Part shown: piece by piece, positions 1 through 7,591 of the stretch
Numbering within the stretch: the stretch's first letter is position 1
Layout: every line of letters begins with the position of its first letter
NCBI GenBank assembly: GCA_023427285.1
Contig: JAEZBH010000409.1
Coordinates: 1 to 14,983, forward strand
Length of the DNA stretch: 14,983 nucleotides
DNA from: Pseudomonadota bacterium
GTDB taxonomy: Bacteria; Pseudomonadota; Alphaproteobacteria; Sphingomonadales; Sphingomonadaceae
Direction: 5' to 3'
Position numbers and translations under genes: made by a program
The notes under the pieces: generated by a model
Told to the model about the DNA's origin: nothing
Database searches by the model: none
Seen by the model: the letters and a program-made list of their open reading frames with translations, nothing else

Positions 1-102
1 CTGGTGGCCGAACGCGACATCAAATCCTCAGGCAGCGCAGGCGACGTCATCGCCCACCAAAGCCTTATGGCTCTGGCTGCCGCCGGTCGCCCCAAGCGCT
101 AG
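1..102 (+). CDS. holA: C-terminal end of a probable DNA polymerase III delta subunit (partial)
   Basis: An open frame of 33 codons enters from the left edge and ends at TAG 100-102. The tail reads LVAERDIKSSGSAGDVIAHQ and then a short hydrophobic helix ending GRPKR. The pattern of an acidic residue, then I-K-S-S-G, then a helix ending in L-M-A-L-A resembles the last helices of alphaproteobacterial HolA (D/E-x-x-lK-s/t-tG-x-p). HolA is the clamp-loader delta subunit that opens the sliding clamp. In many alphaproteobacteria holA lies next to parB, which supports the call, and here the two are convergent. Only about a tenth of the protein is present and no catalytic or clamp-binding residue can be checked, so the name rests on weak similarity plus position. 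Confidence 0.55.
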   Translation: MVAERDIKSSGSAGDVIAHQSLMALAAAGRPKR

Positions 103-134
103 GGTTTGTTTTCTTTAAGTATTTGATTTTTTTA

Positions 135-159
135 GCAGGGGACGCAGTCCCCTGCACCC
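135..159 (+). repeat. Palindromic element after holA (post-stop repeat family, copy 1)
   Basis: GCAGGGGAC (135-143) and GTCCCCTGC (147-155) form a perfect 9-bp stem with loop GCA, followed by ACCCC. It begins 33 bases after the holA stop, behind a T-rich run. The T-run precedes the hairpin rather than following it, so this is not a textbook intrinsic terminator. Nearly the same element sits after maf at 14960-14983, and a related one follows parB. Confidence 0.75.
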
Positions 160-218
160 CATTCGTTTATAGGGGCGCACCCGGTCGCCCGGTTGTGCGT
201 ATTCTCAATAGGTGTTCG

Positions 219-240
219 TTTGAAACACGTCCGTTTCAAA
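219..240. repeat. 8-bp inverted repeat beside parS
   Basis: TTTGAAAC (219-226) and GTTTCAAA (233-240) are perfect inverted arms around a 6-base spacer, ACGTCC. The arms contain the GTTTC/GAAAC half-sites of parS in inside-out order, and the repeat ends seven bases before a true parS at 248. The function is unknown. Confidence 0.6.
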
Positions 241-247
241 ACAACGG

Positions 248-263
248 TGTTTCACGTGGAACA
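248..263. other. parS: parS site, variant (holA-parB gap)
   Basis: TGTTTCACGTGGAACA matches the widely conserved parS 16-mer (TGTTTCACGTGAAACA) at 15 of 16 positions. One A-to-G change breaks perfect symmetry. ParB binds such sites and loads as a clamp onto DNA. The site lies about 90 bases past the end of parB. Confidence 0.85.
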
Positions 264-292
264 GCGGAATTAAATAAGTCGAAAAAAGAATG

Positions 293-323
293 GGAGGTGC
301 AGGAGGGTCCGCGACCCTCCTGC
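293..323 (-). repeat. Palindromic element after parB (post-stop repeat family, copy 2)
   Basis: GCAGGAGGGTC (299-309) and GACCCTCCTGC (313-323) form a perfect 11-bp stem with a 3-base loop. Read on the minus strand the element follows parB by 27 bases and continues ACCTCCC. This is the same plan as the copies after holA and maf: T-rich stretch, GCAGG stem, CCTGC, then ACC. It may help end parB transcription, but on the minus strand the nearest T-run after the stem is about 10 bases away. Confidence 0.75.
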
Positions 324-350
324 GAAAAAAAGCAAACCGGAAAGCAAAAA

Positions 351-1313
351 CTAGAACCGCTGCTGGGCCGTCAGGCGGGCGCAGATGTCGTCGAGCTGAT
401 CGAGGTTCTTGTAGCTGATGGTGAGCGTGCCCTGACCGTTGCGGTCATTGATCGTGACAGCCAAGCCAATGGTGGCCGAGAGATCGCGCTCAAGCGCTAC
501 CGTATCCGCATCCTTGCCAGCTTTGAGGCGCGGCTCGCCCTTGGGGGAGCCATTGGTCGGCGTCGGGTTCTTGGCGTCTTGCGCCAGCTGCTCGGTCTGG
601 CGAACGCTGAGGCCCTTTTCCACAACCTCATCCGCCAGCTTGGCGGGATCGGGCGTCGTTGCCAGAGCGCGGGCATGGCCCATGCTGAGGGCACCATCGG
701 CCAGCAGAGCGCGCACATACGGCGGCAGATCCAGCAGACGCAGCAGGTTGGCAATGTGGCTGCGGCTCTTGCCGACCAGCTTGCCGATCTCTTCCTGCGT
801 GTGGTGGAACTCATCGATCAGGCGGCGATAGCCCTCCGCCTCTTCAATCGGGTTCAGATCCTGCCGCTGGATGTTCTCGATGAGCGCGATTTCCAGCGTC
901 GTGCTGTCATCCAGATCCTTAACGACAGCGGGCAGTTCATGAAGCTGCGCCCGCTGAGAGGCCCGCCAACGGCGTTCACCCGCCACGATTTCATAAAAGC
1001 CCGGGCGGTTCGGGGCAGGGCGCAGCAACAGCGGTTGCAGCACACCCTTTTCACGAATGGAGCGGGCCAGTTCGTCGATAGCTTCCTCAGAGAAGTTGCG
1101 ACGCGGCTGCTTGGCGTTCGGGAAGATCTTCTCGATCGCAATACGCTGCGCGGCAAGGCGCGGCCCGTCAGGCACACCGCTCTCGCCCGCTGCCGACTGG
1201 GCTGCGGCTGCCGCCGAACGCGGCGACGGGTTTGCAATGACACTGGTGCCAAGATCCCCAAGCAGCGCTGAAAGGCCCCTGCCAAGTCCCGCGGGTCGTC
1301 TGGGTTCCGCCAT
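351..1313 (-). CDS. parB: Chromosome-partitioning protein ParB
   Basis: This is a CTP-dependent DNA clamp that loads at parS and spreads, marking the origin region for segregation by ParA. The 320-residue protein begins with the family opening LGRGLSALLGD and then has an Ala-rich linker. The N-terminal CTP-binding domain follows, with QPRRNF, the GERRWRA motif and ENIQRQDLNPIEEAEG. The helix-turn-helix (TQEEIGKLVGKSRSHIANLL) comes next, and a C-terminal dimerisation domain ends in LTAQQRF. The ATG at 1311-1313 gives the standard N-terminus. parB follows parA by 27 bases and is the last gene of the mnmG-rsmG-parA-parB run. All expected motifs are present and the length is usual for the family. 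Five parS-type sites lie in the window. Confidence 0.97.
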   Translation of the reverse strand: MAEPRRPAGLGRGLSALLGDLGTSVIANPSPRSAAAAAQSAAGESGVPDGPRLAAQRIAIEKIFPNAKQPRRNFSEEAIDELARSIREKGVLQPLLLRPAPNRPGFYEIVAGERRWRASQRAQLHELPAVVKDLDDSTTLEIALIENIQRQDLNPIEEAEGYRRLIDEFHHTQEEIGKLVGKSRSHIANLLRLLDLPPYVRALLADGALSMGHARALATTPDPAKLADEVVEKGLSVRQTEQLAQDAKNPTPTNGSPKGEPRLKAGKDADTVALERDLSATIGLAVTINDRNGQGTLTISYKNLDQLDDICARLTAQQRF

Positions 1314-1340
1314 GTTCTCTGGTCCTATGGTCTAAGTCGT

Positions 1341-2141
1341 TCAGGCCGCTTGCGCGGATTCGTCAGCACGCCGCAACATCTCCGAAGCCAGCTTCATATA
1401 GGCTTCGGAGCCGGGGCAGCGGTGGTCATAGAGCAGTGCCGGCTTGCCATGCGACGGCGCTTCAGAGAGGCGCACGTTGCGGGGAATGACCGTATCAAAC
1501 ACCAGATTGCCCAGGCAGCTGCGCACGTCTGCCGCAACCTGCTCGGACAAGCGGTTGCGCCGGTCGAACATGGTCAGCACGATGCCCGCAATGCCTAGCA
1601 TGGGATTGAAGTTAGCCCGCACACGCTCGATGGTTTGAAGCAGCTGAGTCAGCCCCTCCAGTGCGAAGAATTCCGTTTGCAGCGGCACGAGAACGCCCTC
1701 GGCTGCAACCAGCGCATTGATGGTCAGCAGGCCAAGGGAGGGCGGGCAATCAATGAAAACGTAATCGAACTGATCGCCAAGCTCGGCCAGGGCATTCTTC
1801 AGCCGGAACGTGCGCTGCGGCATCTCAACCAGCTCGATCTCCGCGCCGGACAGATCAACGGTTGAGGGAATGATCCAAAGGTTGGGAACAATCGTCTGGG
1901 TCAGCGATTCAGCGACAGTCGTTTCGCCCAGCAGCAGCTCATAGGTTGAGAAGGTGCGTTGCTCCCGGTCCAGCCCGAGGCCGGTTGAGGCATTGCCTTG
2001 CGGGTCCATGTCGATCACCAGCACCTTGCGTCCCACGGCGGCAAGGCCGGTGGCAAGGTTGATTGCCGTCGTCGTTTTGCCCACGCCGCCCTTCTGGTTG
2101 GCGATGGCAATGATCCGGCAAGCAGGGGACTGACCCGTCAT
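1341..2141 (-). CDS. parA: Chromosome-partitioning ATPase ParA
   Basis: This is a Walker-type ATPase that binds DNA non-specifically as an ATP dimer and moves ParB-parS complexes apart. The 266-residue protein has the deviant Walker A motif KGGVGKTTT at residues 17-25 (signature Lys17, P-loop Lys22). It also has VIDMDPQGN (Walker A', near residues 43-51) and the Walker B-like FIDCPPSLGLLTINAL. The C-terminal part VLTMFDRRNRLSEQVAADVR and VIPRNVRLSEAPSHG are typical of chromosomal ParA/Soj. The ATG at 2139-2141 overlaps the rsmG stop (ATGA), which suggests translational coupling. The length and motifs fit a chromosomal rather than plasmid ParA. Confidence 0.97.
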   Translation of the reverse strand: MTGQSPACRIIAIANQKGGVGKTTTAINLATGLAAVGRKVLVIDMDPQGNASTGLGLDREQRTFSTYELLLGETTVAESLTQTIVPNLWIIPSTVDLSGAEIELVEMPQRTFRLKNALAELGDQFDYVFIDCPPSLGLLTINALVAAEGVLVPLQTEFFALEGLTQLLQTIERVRANFNPMLGIAGIVLTMFDRRNRLSEQVAADVRSCLGNLVFDTVIPRNVRLSEAPSHGKPALLYDHRCPGSEAYMKLASEMLRRADESAQAA

Positions 2142-2800
2142 TTCTTGGCCTTTCGCGCCACGCCCCGCGCCTCGACAATACGTCCCCGCGGGTCTGAAAG
2201 GCTGGCATGAAGGTCATACTCAAAGGCCCACTTTTGTTGAGCCTCGGCCAGTTCGGCCTCTACATCCTGCCCCTTCAAAAGCAGCCAGCGCGTGGATGAT
2301 GCCGCGAAAGGATGGCCCCAGTCAAACAGTTGCGTTAGCTTCGCCAACGCCCGCGCTGAAATGATGTCCGCCTTGAACGGCTTCAGCGCTTCGAGGCGCG
2401 CATTGTGGATAATCACCCGGTCGTGCAGGGCAAGCGCATCCACCACAGCTTCAAGGAAACGGCACTTTTTGGCAATCGATTCAACAAGGTGAACCTCGCC
2501 AACCCCCATGATCGCCATAACGAGGCCGGGGAAGCCCGCACCGCATCCCATATCGATCCACACCGTCTCTTCCGGCTTTTCGATGAGCGGAAAAAGCTGG
2601 GCGGAATCCAGAATATGGCGCCGCCAGGCATCGGGCAGGGTGGCCGGACCGACCAGATTGAGCTTGGTCTGCCACTCCTGAAGCATGAGCACATAGCGGT
2701 TGAGCGCGCTCAGTGTTTCACGTGAAACGTCGATCACGTCGGTCAGAGCTTCGGGGCCAGAGACCTCAGGGCCAGAGACTTCCTGAACAACTTCACTCAT
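2138..2800 (-). CDS. rsmG: 16S rRNA (guanine-N7) methyltransferase RsmG
   Basis: RsmG (GidB) transfers a methyl group from S-adenosylmethionine to N7 of G527 (E. coli numbering) in 16S rRNA. The 220-residue protein has the SAM-binding loop [17 protein letters not shown], the upstream [12 protein letters not shown] segment and [15 protein letters not shown], all usual for the family. The N-terminus carries a short tandem duplication, [10 protein letters not shown] (residues 9-18), from a near-perfect DNA repeat at about 2752-2783. Residues 25-29, VSRET, are encoded by a perfect 14-base parS core. The start ATG (2798-2800) overlaps the mnmG stop, and the stop overlaps the parA start, so the three genes are probably co-translated. 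Confidence 0.96.
   Translation of the reverse strand: MSEVVQEVSGPEVSGPEALTDVIDVSRETLSALNRYVLMLQEWQTKLNLVGPATLPDAWRRHILDSAQLFPLIEKPEETVWIDMGCGAGFPGLVMAIMGVGEVHLVESIAKKCRFLEAVVDALALHDRVIIHNARLEALKPFKADIISARALAKLTQLFDWGHPFAASSTRWLLLKGQDVEAELAEAQQKWAFEYDLHASLSDPRGRIVEARGVARKAKK
2714..2729. other. parS: parS site inside rsmG
   Basis: TGTTTCACGTGAAACG has the perfect 14-base palindrome GTTTCACGTGAAAC (2715-2728). It lies in frame in rsmG and encodes Val-Ser-Arg-Glu-Thr. A parS in the 5' part of rsmG is known in other alphaproteobacteria. Confidence 0.93.
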
Positions 2801-4680
2801 GCTGCTGACGTCCGACGATTGTTGTGTTTTTTGACATGGGCGAGAAGCGCCGTTAGCGCCGCCGGGGTGACACCGGGCAAACGCGCCGCAGCGCCAAGGG
2901 TCGCCGGGCGGGCAACGGAAAGCTTCTCCCGCAATTCAGCGGAAAGCCCCATTACGGATTTGTAGTCCAGCTCGGCTGGCAGGGTCAGAGCCTCATCGCG
3001 GCGGAACGCCTCGATATCCTCAGCCTGACGGTCAATGTACGTTGCGTACTTGGCGTCAATTTCAACCTGCGCCGCCACGTCAGCATCGACTTCAGCCAGC
3101 TCCGGCCAGACAGAGGCCAGCCGTGCCCAATCGATATCGGGATAGCGCATCAACTCAAAGCCGGTGCGCACGATGCCATCCTGATTGACGGACAGCCCGT
3201 GCTTTGCCGCCTGATTGGGCGAGAGCGCGCGAGACTTGATCATCTCATGCGCCCGCTCAAGCGCTTCCATCTTCTGGCGGAACGCCGTTGCGCGCTCAGG
3301 ACCAACACAGCCCAACGCAAGGCCGAGCGGCGTCAACCGCTGGTCTGCGTTATCCGCCCGCAACCGCAGGCGATACTCGGCGCGAGATGTGAACATGCGA
3401 TAGGGCTCGCGGGTCCCCTGCGTCGTCAGGTCATCAACCATCACGCCAAGATAGGCATCGGCGCGATCAATCAGGAAAGGTTCGGCACTGCCGCCCGCCA
3501 CCCTGGCCGCATTGAGACCAGCAAGCAGACCCTGGGCTGCCGCTTCCTCGTAACCAGTGGTGCCATTGATCTGCCCGGCGAAGAACAGACCCTTCACCTT
3601 CAGCGTCTCAAGGCTGGGCTTCAGCTCGCGCGGATCGACGAAATCATACTCGATCGCATAGCCGGGGCGGATGATCCTGACGTTCTCCAGACCCGGAATG
3701 GTGCGCAAAAACGCGTCCTGAACCTCTTCCGGCAAGGAAGTCGAGATGCCGTTGGGATATATGGTGAAATCATCCAGCCCTTCCGGCTCAAGGAAGATCT
3801 GGTGGCTGTCCTTGTCGGAGAAGCGCATCACCTTGTCCTCAACGGACGGGCAATAGCGCGGGCCGACACCCTCAATCCGCCCCGCATACATGGGAGCGCG
3901 ATGAATGTTGGCGCGAATGATCTCGTGCGTTTTCGCCGTGGTGCGGGTGATGTAGCACGACACCTGCGGCGTGGTGATCGCCTTGGTGAGAAAACTGAAC
4001 GGCACGGGCGGTTCGTCGCCCGGCTGTGTCTCCAGCTGCGACCAGTCAATCGAGCGCGCATCCAGCCGGGCAGGGGTGCCGGTCTTGAGGCGGCCAAGCG
4101 CAAAGCCGAACCGATGCAGCGTGTCTGACAGGCCGATGGAAGGAGCTTCACCCACCCGGCCAGCCGGGATCTGCTTCTCACCGATATGAATGACACCGCG
4201 CAGGAAGGTGCCCGTGGTCAAAACCACCGCACCCGCTGACAGGCGCGTGCCATCGGCCAACACCACACCGTTTATGACCGGACCAGTTTCGGTCTCAGCA
4301 TAGGTCAGGTCTTCCGCCGCCGCGCCCACGACCGTCAGGTTGGGATAGTTGAGCAGCGTCTCCTGCATCGCCTGGCGGTACAGCTTGCGATCAGCCTGCG
4401 CACGCGGCCCCTGAACGGCAGGGCCTTTGCGTCGATTGAGCAGGCGAAACTGGATGCCAGCCGCATCCGCCACCCGGCCCATAACGCCGTCGAGCGCGTC
4501 GATTTCACGGACCAGATGTCCCTTGCCAAGCCCGCCAATGGCAGGATTGCACGACATTTCGCCGATTGTCTCAACCTTGTGGGTAACGAGCGCGGTGTTC
4601 GCGCCCATGCGCGCGGCAGCGGCAGCGGCTTCGCAGCCGGCGTGACCTCCGCCGATAACGATAACGTCGTAGCTTGGCAT
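2797..4680 (-). CDS. mnmG: tRNA uridine-34 5-carboxymethylaminomethyl modification enzyme MnmG
   Basis: MnmG (GidA) is the FAD- and NADH-dependent partner of MnmE. The complex adds the carboxymethylaminomethyl group to wobble uridine 34 of several tRNAs. The FAD-binding Rossmann motif [11 protein letters not shown] is at residues 9-19, and the conserved [13 protein letters not shown] follows, with its cysteine at residue 44. [16 protein letters not shown] and [20 protein letters not shown] are further family blocks. The C-terminal helical domain that contacts MnmE closes the protein ([20 protein letters not shown]). I chose the ATG at 4678-4680 (627 aa, starting [12 protein letters not shown]). 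A TTG 39 bases upstream in frame would add an unconserved extension. The stop overlaps the rsmG start. Confidence 0.97.
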   Translation of the reverse strand: MPSYDVIVIGGGHAGCEAAAAAARMGANTALVTHKVETIGEMSCNPAIGGLGKGHLVREIDALDGVMGRVADAAGIQFRLLNRRKGPAVQGPRAQADRKLYRQAMQETLLNYPNLTVVGAAAEDLTYAETETGPVINGVVLADGTRLSAGAVVLTTGTFLRGVIHIGEKQIPAGRVGEAPSIGLSDTLHRFGFALGRLKTGTPARLDARSIDWSQLETQPGDEPPVPFSFLTKAITTPQVSCYITRTTAKTHEIIRANIHRAPMYAGRIEGVGPRYCPSVEDKVMRFSDKDSHQIFLEPEGLDDFTIYPNGISTSLPEEVQDAFLRTIPGLENVRIIRPGYAIEYDFVDPRELKPSLETLKVKGLFFAGQINGTTGYEEAAAQGLLAGLNAARVAGGSAEPFLIDRADAYLGVMVDDLTTQGTREPYRMFTSRAEYRLRLRADNADQRLTPLGLALGCVGPERATAFRQKMEALERAHEMIKSRALSPNQAAKHGLSVNQDGIVRTGFELMRYPDIDWARLASVWPELAEVDADVAAQVEIDAKYATYIDRQAEDIEAFRRDEALTLPAELDYKSVMGLSAELREKLSVARPATLGAAARLPGVTPAALTALLAHVKKHNNRRTSAA

Positions 4681-4731
4681 GATGGATCCATCAGTATGGA
4701 TTCGACGGCCAGAAGTCAAACAGGGAGGTGG

Positions 4732-4747
4732 CGTTTCACGTGAAACA
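4732..4747. other. parS: parS site (mnmG-mnmE gap, first of three)
   Basis: CGTTTCACGTGAAACA contains the perfect 14-base core at 4733-4746. It lies about 50 bases upstream of the mnmG start. Its 16-mer equals the minus-strand reading of the rsmG site. Confidence 0.92.
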
Positions 4748-4777
4748 ACAGAAGCGGGTCATTCGGCCACTGTTTTG

Positions 4778-4793
4778 TGTTTCACGTGGAACA
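4778..4793. other. parS: parS site, variant (mnmG-mnmE gap, second of three)
   Basis: TGTTTCACGTGGAACA carries one A-to-G change from the perfect palindrome. It is identical to the site at 248-263 and its centre is 46 bases from the preceding site. Confidence 0.85.
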
Positions 4794-4826
4794 TCGACCA
4801 ACCTAGCCAAACCATTGAAGGCGCTG

Positions 4827-4842
4827 TGTTTCACGTGAAACA
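4827..4842. other. parS: parS site, perfect 16-mer (mnmG-mnmE gap, third of three)
   Basis: TGTTTCACGTGAAACA is the exact symmetric parS consensus and the only perfect 16-mer in the window. Its centre is 49 bases from the second site. It lies 35 bases beyond the mnmE stop. Confidence 0.95.
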
Positions 4843-4877
4843 GGGACGGGGGCTCAGTTTCAAAAAAGCCTAAGCCC

Positions 4878-6185
4878 TTATTTTCCAATGCAGAAATCGC
4901 GGAAAATCACGTCGAGGAGGTCCTCAACATCCACCCGCCCGGTGATGCGGCCAAGCGAGCGGGCTGCCAGGCGCATGTCCTCAGCCATCAGCACCAGATC
5001 AGGCTGCACCAAAGCCGCTTGCAAATGAGCGCGGCAATTCTCCAGCGCATGACGATGGCGCTCCCGCGTGAGCAGAACAGACTCGCCGCCGTTCAGCGCC
5101 TTGCCAGCCCAGTCCGCCAAATGCGCAACCAGTTCGGTCAGCCCGGCCCCGGTCAGAACGGAGATGTGGAAACGGCCTTCCTGATTGCCAACGATAGCAC
5201 CCGCTTCAAGATCAACCTTGGTCACAACGGACAGGGTGTTCTCGTCAGCCAAGGCCGGTTCCTCCCCATAAGGGGTCAGGTGCAAGCGCAGGTCCGCCGC
5301 TTCGGCGCGGGCACGTGCACGGGCAACGCCCATGGCTTCAACCGGATCATCGGTTTCGCGCAGACCTGCCGTGTCGATGAGCGTGACCGGATACCCGCCC
5401 AGATTGAGATGAACCTCAATGATATCGCGCGTGGTCCCGGCAATGTTGGAGACGATCGCCACGTCCCGCTTGGCCAACGCATTGAGCAGGCTCGATTTGC
5501 CCGCATTCGGCTTGCCGATGATGGCAACGCTGAGACCATCGCGCAAACGCTCACCCCGGCTGCCGTCGGCCAAGTGCTGCGAAATTTCACCTGACAGCGC
5601 TTCGATGGCGCTACGCACCTGCGCCGAGACATGCTCGGGCACGTCGTCTTCGTCCGAGAAGTCGATATCCGCTTCCACATAGGCCAGCGCCCGAATGAGG
5701 CGGGTGCGCCACCCCTCATACAAATCCGTCAGCACGCCCTGCATCTGCCTGAGCGCCTGTCGCCGCTGGGCTTCGGTTTCCGCATTGATGAGGTCGGCAA
5801 GGCCCTCAACCTGCGTCAGGTCCATCTTCCCCGCAAGAAAGGCGCGGCGGGTGAATTCACCGGGTTCTGCGGGGCGCACGCCCGCCTGATTGCCGAGCGC
5901 CGCCAGCACGCCAGAGACCACGGCCGGGCCGCCGTGGGTGTGGAACTCCACCACATCTTCCCCGGTAAAGCTGGCGGGAGCGGGGAACCAGAGAAGGAGC
6001 GCCTGATCGATCGTCTCGCCCGTTGCAGGGTCATGCAGCGCCCTGAGCGCCGCCGTGCGCGGCGCGGGCAGGGGCTTGCCGGTCAGCCGGGTCACCGTCT
6101 CGCCCGCGCGCGTGCCGGAGACGCGGATCACCGCAACGCCTGCCGGACCACGACCCGATGAAAGGGCGAAGATCGTCTCGCTCAT
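4878..6185 (-). CDS. mnmE: tRNA modification GTPase MnmE
   Basis: MnmE (TrmE) is the GTPase partner of MnmG in wobble-uridine modification. The 435-residue protein starts with the tetrahydrofolate-binding domain (TIFALSSGRGPAGVAVIRVSG; FTGEDVVEFHTHGGPAV; RPAEPGEFTRRAFLAGKMDL). The central G domain has G1 GKPNAGKSS, G2 GTTRD, G3 DTAG and G4 TKVD. The C-terminus is the invariant FCIGK, whose cysteine is conserved. It lies between the parS cluster and a divergent plus-strand gene. In many relatives the gene on its upstream side is rho, but here five other genes intervene. Only a weak purine-rich ribosome binding site precedes the ATG. Confidence 0.97.
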   Translation of the reverse strand: MSETIFALSSGRGPAGVAVIRVSGTRAGETVTRLTGKPLPAPRTAALRALHDPATGETIDQALLLWFPAPASFTGEDVVEFHTHGGPAVVSGVLAALGNQAGVRPAEPGEFTRRAFLAGKMDLTQVEGLADLINAETEAQRRQALRQMQGVLTDLYEGWRTRLIRALAYVEADIDFSDEDDVPEHVSAQVRSAIEALSGEISQHLADGSRGERLRDGLSVAIIGKPNAGKSSLLNALAKRDVAIVSNIAGTTRDIIEVHLNLGGYPVTLIDTAGLRETDDPVEAMGVARARARAEAADLRLHLTPYGEEPALADENTLSVVTKVDLEAGAIVGNQEGRFHISVLTGAGLTELVAHLADWAGKALNGGESVLLTRERHRHALENCRAHLQAALVQPDLVLMAEDMRLAARSLGRITGRVDVEDLLDVIFRDFCIGK

Positions 6186-6372
6186 ATCTGCTCTGCCTCA
6201 GCTGCGCTGCGTAAACCCGAACGTTGCGCCCTTCTGCCACCAATCCCGTGCCGAGGGGAGAGGGCGTTTTCGCAAGATTTTTATCGCACTGCGAGTGTGC
6301 CGACCATGATCCATTCCCTTCCAACCCGCTGTTCGTGCTATGAAACCTGCCAGAGCTGCGCAGGAGAAACCG

Positions 6373-6825
6373 ATGCCGACCTTATCGCTTCACACCCCGG
6401 TGGGAGACATTACCCTGTGCGAGGATGAGGGCCAGCTTGTTGCCGTTGAGTGGGGATGGGGCAGCGATCAGGATGAAACGCCGCTGCTGCTTGAAGCGCG
6501 GGATCAGCTGAACGCCTACTTCGATGGCACGCTGGAGCAATTCAACCTGCCGCTTGCGCCCTATGGCACGCCGCGCCGCCTGCAAATCTGGCAGGCGATG
6601 CAGGCCATTCCCTATGGCCAGACCAAAACATACGGACAGCTCGCCGCCGAGCTGGGCACTTCGGCTCAGGCGGTGGGGCAGGCCTGCGCCCACAATCCGC
6701 TTCCGCTGTTCATTCCCTGCCATCGGGTGCTGAGCGCCACCCCCGGCCGGGACAACTACAGCTTCGGCGAGGGCGTTGAGACCAAGGCCATGCTGCTGAG
6801 CCTTGAAGGCGCAGTTGAGGTTTGA
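6373..6825 (+). CDS. ogt: Methylated-DNA--protein-cysteine S-methyltransferase (Ogt/MGMT type)
   Basis: This suicide DNA-repair protein moves an alkyl group from O6-alkylguanine to its own cysteine. I chose the ATG at 6373 because AGGAG lies six bases upstream, giving 150 aa. An in-frame ATG at 6340 lacks such a site. A short N-terminal ribonuclease-H-like domain (LSLHTPVGDITL) precedes the DNA-binding domain (IWQAMQAIPYGQTKTYGQLA). The acceptor cysteine is Cys116 in FIPCHRVL, and VETKAMLLSLEGA closes the fold. One oddity is that the usual arginine finger of the recognition helix (x-R-A-V-G) is Gln99 here (SAQAVGQACAHN). The protein may still be active, but base flipping could be altered. The gene is divergent from mnmE. 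Confidence 0.92.
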   Translation: MPTLSLHTPVGDITLCEDEGQLVAVEWGWGSDQDETPLLLEARDQLNAYFDGTLEQFNLPLAPYGTPRRLQIWQAMQAIPYGQTKTYGQLAAELGTSAQAVGQACAHNPLPLFIPCHRVLSATPGRDNYSFGEGVETKAMLLSLEGAVEV

Positions 6826-6887
6826 CACGCCGCAGTTCCGGCGTATCTGAATTTCCCGAAATTTTGCAAATATATAAGGAGAAGAGA

Positions 6888-7589
6888 ATGGGACGCGAAA
6901 TCACCCTGACCGCAGCTGACGGCTCTGGCAGCTTCACCGCATATCTGGCCGAGCCCGCCAGCGGCACCGGCCCCGGCATCGTCGTCATTCAGGAAATTTT
7001 CGGCGTCAATCAGGACGTGCGCAAGAAGGCGGATGCCTGGGCCGAGAAGGGGTATTTCGCCCTCGCACCGGACCTGTTCTGGCGTCAGGAGCCGGGCGTG
7101 CAGCTCACCGACAAGACCGAGGAAGAGTGGAAGAAGGCTGCCGCTCTGCTTCAGGGCTTCGATGTCGACGCTGGCGTTGAGGATCTGAAGGTCACCATCG
7201 ACGCGCTGCGCGACGTTCATGGCTGCACCGGCAAGGTCGGCACCGTTGGTTTCTGCCTTGGCGGTCGTCTGGCGTACCTGTGCGCCACCCGCACCAATGC
7301 CGACGCCAACGCCAGCTACTATGGCGTCACCATCGAGAAGATGCTCGATGAAGCGGCCAACATCACCAAGCCGCTGATCATGCACATTGCCTGCAAGGAC
7401 AAGTTCGTCAGCCCGGAAGCGCAGGCCCAGATCCACGCCGCGCTGGACGATCACCCGCAGGTGACGATCTACGACTACAAGGATCAGGATCACGCCATCA
7501 CCCGCATCGGCGGCCAGCACTTCGATCAGGCAGCAACCGATCTGGCGCATGGCCGGACCACCGCGTTCTTCGCTGAACACCTGAAGTAA
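6888..7589 (+). CDS. Dienelactone hydrolase family protein
   Basis: This alpha/beta hydrolase of the carboxymethylenebutenolidase family hydrolyses dienelactones or similar cyclic esters. I chose the ATG at 6888 because AAGGAG lies six bases upstream. With this start the catalytic residues fall at Cys123 (GFCLGGR), Asp171 (ACKDKF) and His202 (QDHAIT), with Glu36 in IQEIFGVN. These are the same numbers as in the classical Pseudomonas enzyme, which supports both function and start. The protein has 233 residues, is full length and shows no signal peptide, so it is probably cytosolic. The next gene begins two bases after its stop. No chlorocatechol or protocatechuate genes are nearby, so the natural substrate is unknown and a general detoxifying esterase is possible. 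Confidence 0.93.
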   Translation: MGREITLTAADGSGSFTAYLAEPASGTGPGIVVIQEIFGVNQDVRKKADAWAEKGYFALAPDLFWRQEPGVQLTDKTEEEWKKAAALLQGFDVDAGVEDLKVTIDALRDVHGCTGKVGTVGFCLGGRLAYLCATRTNADANASYYGVTIEKMLDEAANITKPLIMHIACKDKFVSPEAQAQIHAALDDHPQVTIYDYKDQDHAITRIGGQHFDQAATDLAHGRTTAFFAEHLK

Positions 7590-7591
7590 GG

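Noticed and set aside
123..1271. A 382-codon plus-strand open frame over parB
   Set aside because: It is antisense to a complete parB and runs through the palindromes and parS of the holA-parB gap. It is an effect of GC-rich codon use.
3199..4128. A 309-codon plus-strand open frame inside mnmG
   Set aside because: It is antisense to well conserved MnmG blocks and has no supporting start site.
4845..4877. Possible terminator after mnmE on the minus strand
   Set aside because: A run of six T is present, but I could not find a convincing stem directly before it.
5312..5317. CACGTG cores in mnmE (5312-5317) and rho (10850-10855) as further parS sites
   Set aside because: The flanks do not match: the GTTT and AAAC arms are missing, so only the common six-base core is present.
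6827..6844. Hairpin ACGCCG/CGGCGT right after the alkyltransferase gene as a terminator
   Set aside because: The stem is only six base pairs and no U-tract follows, so I do not call it.
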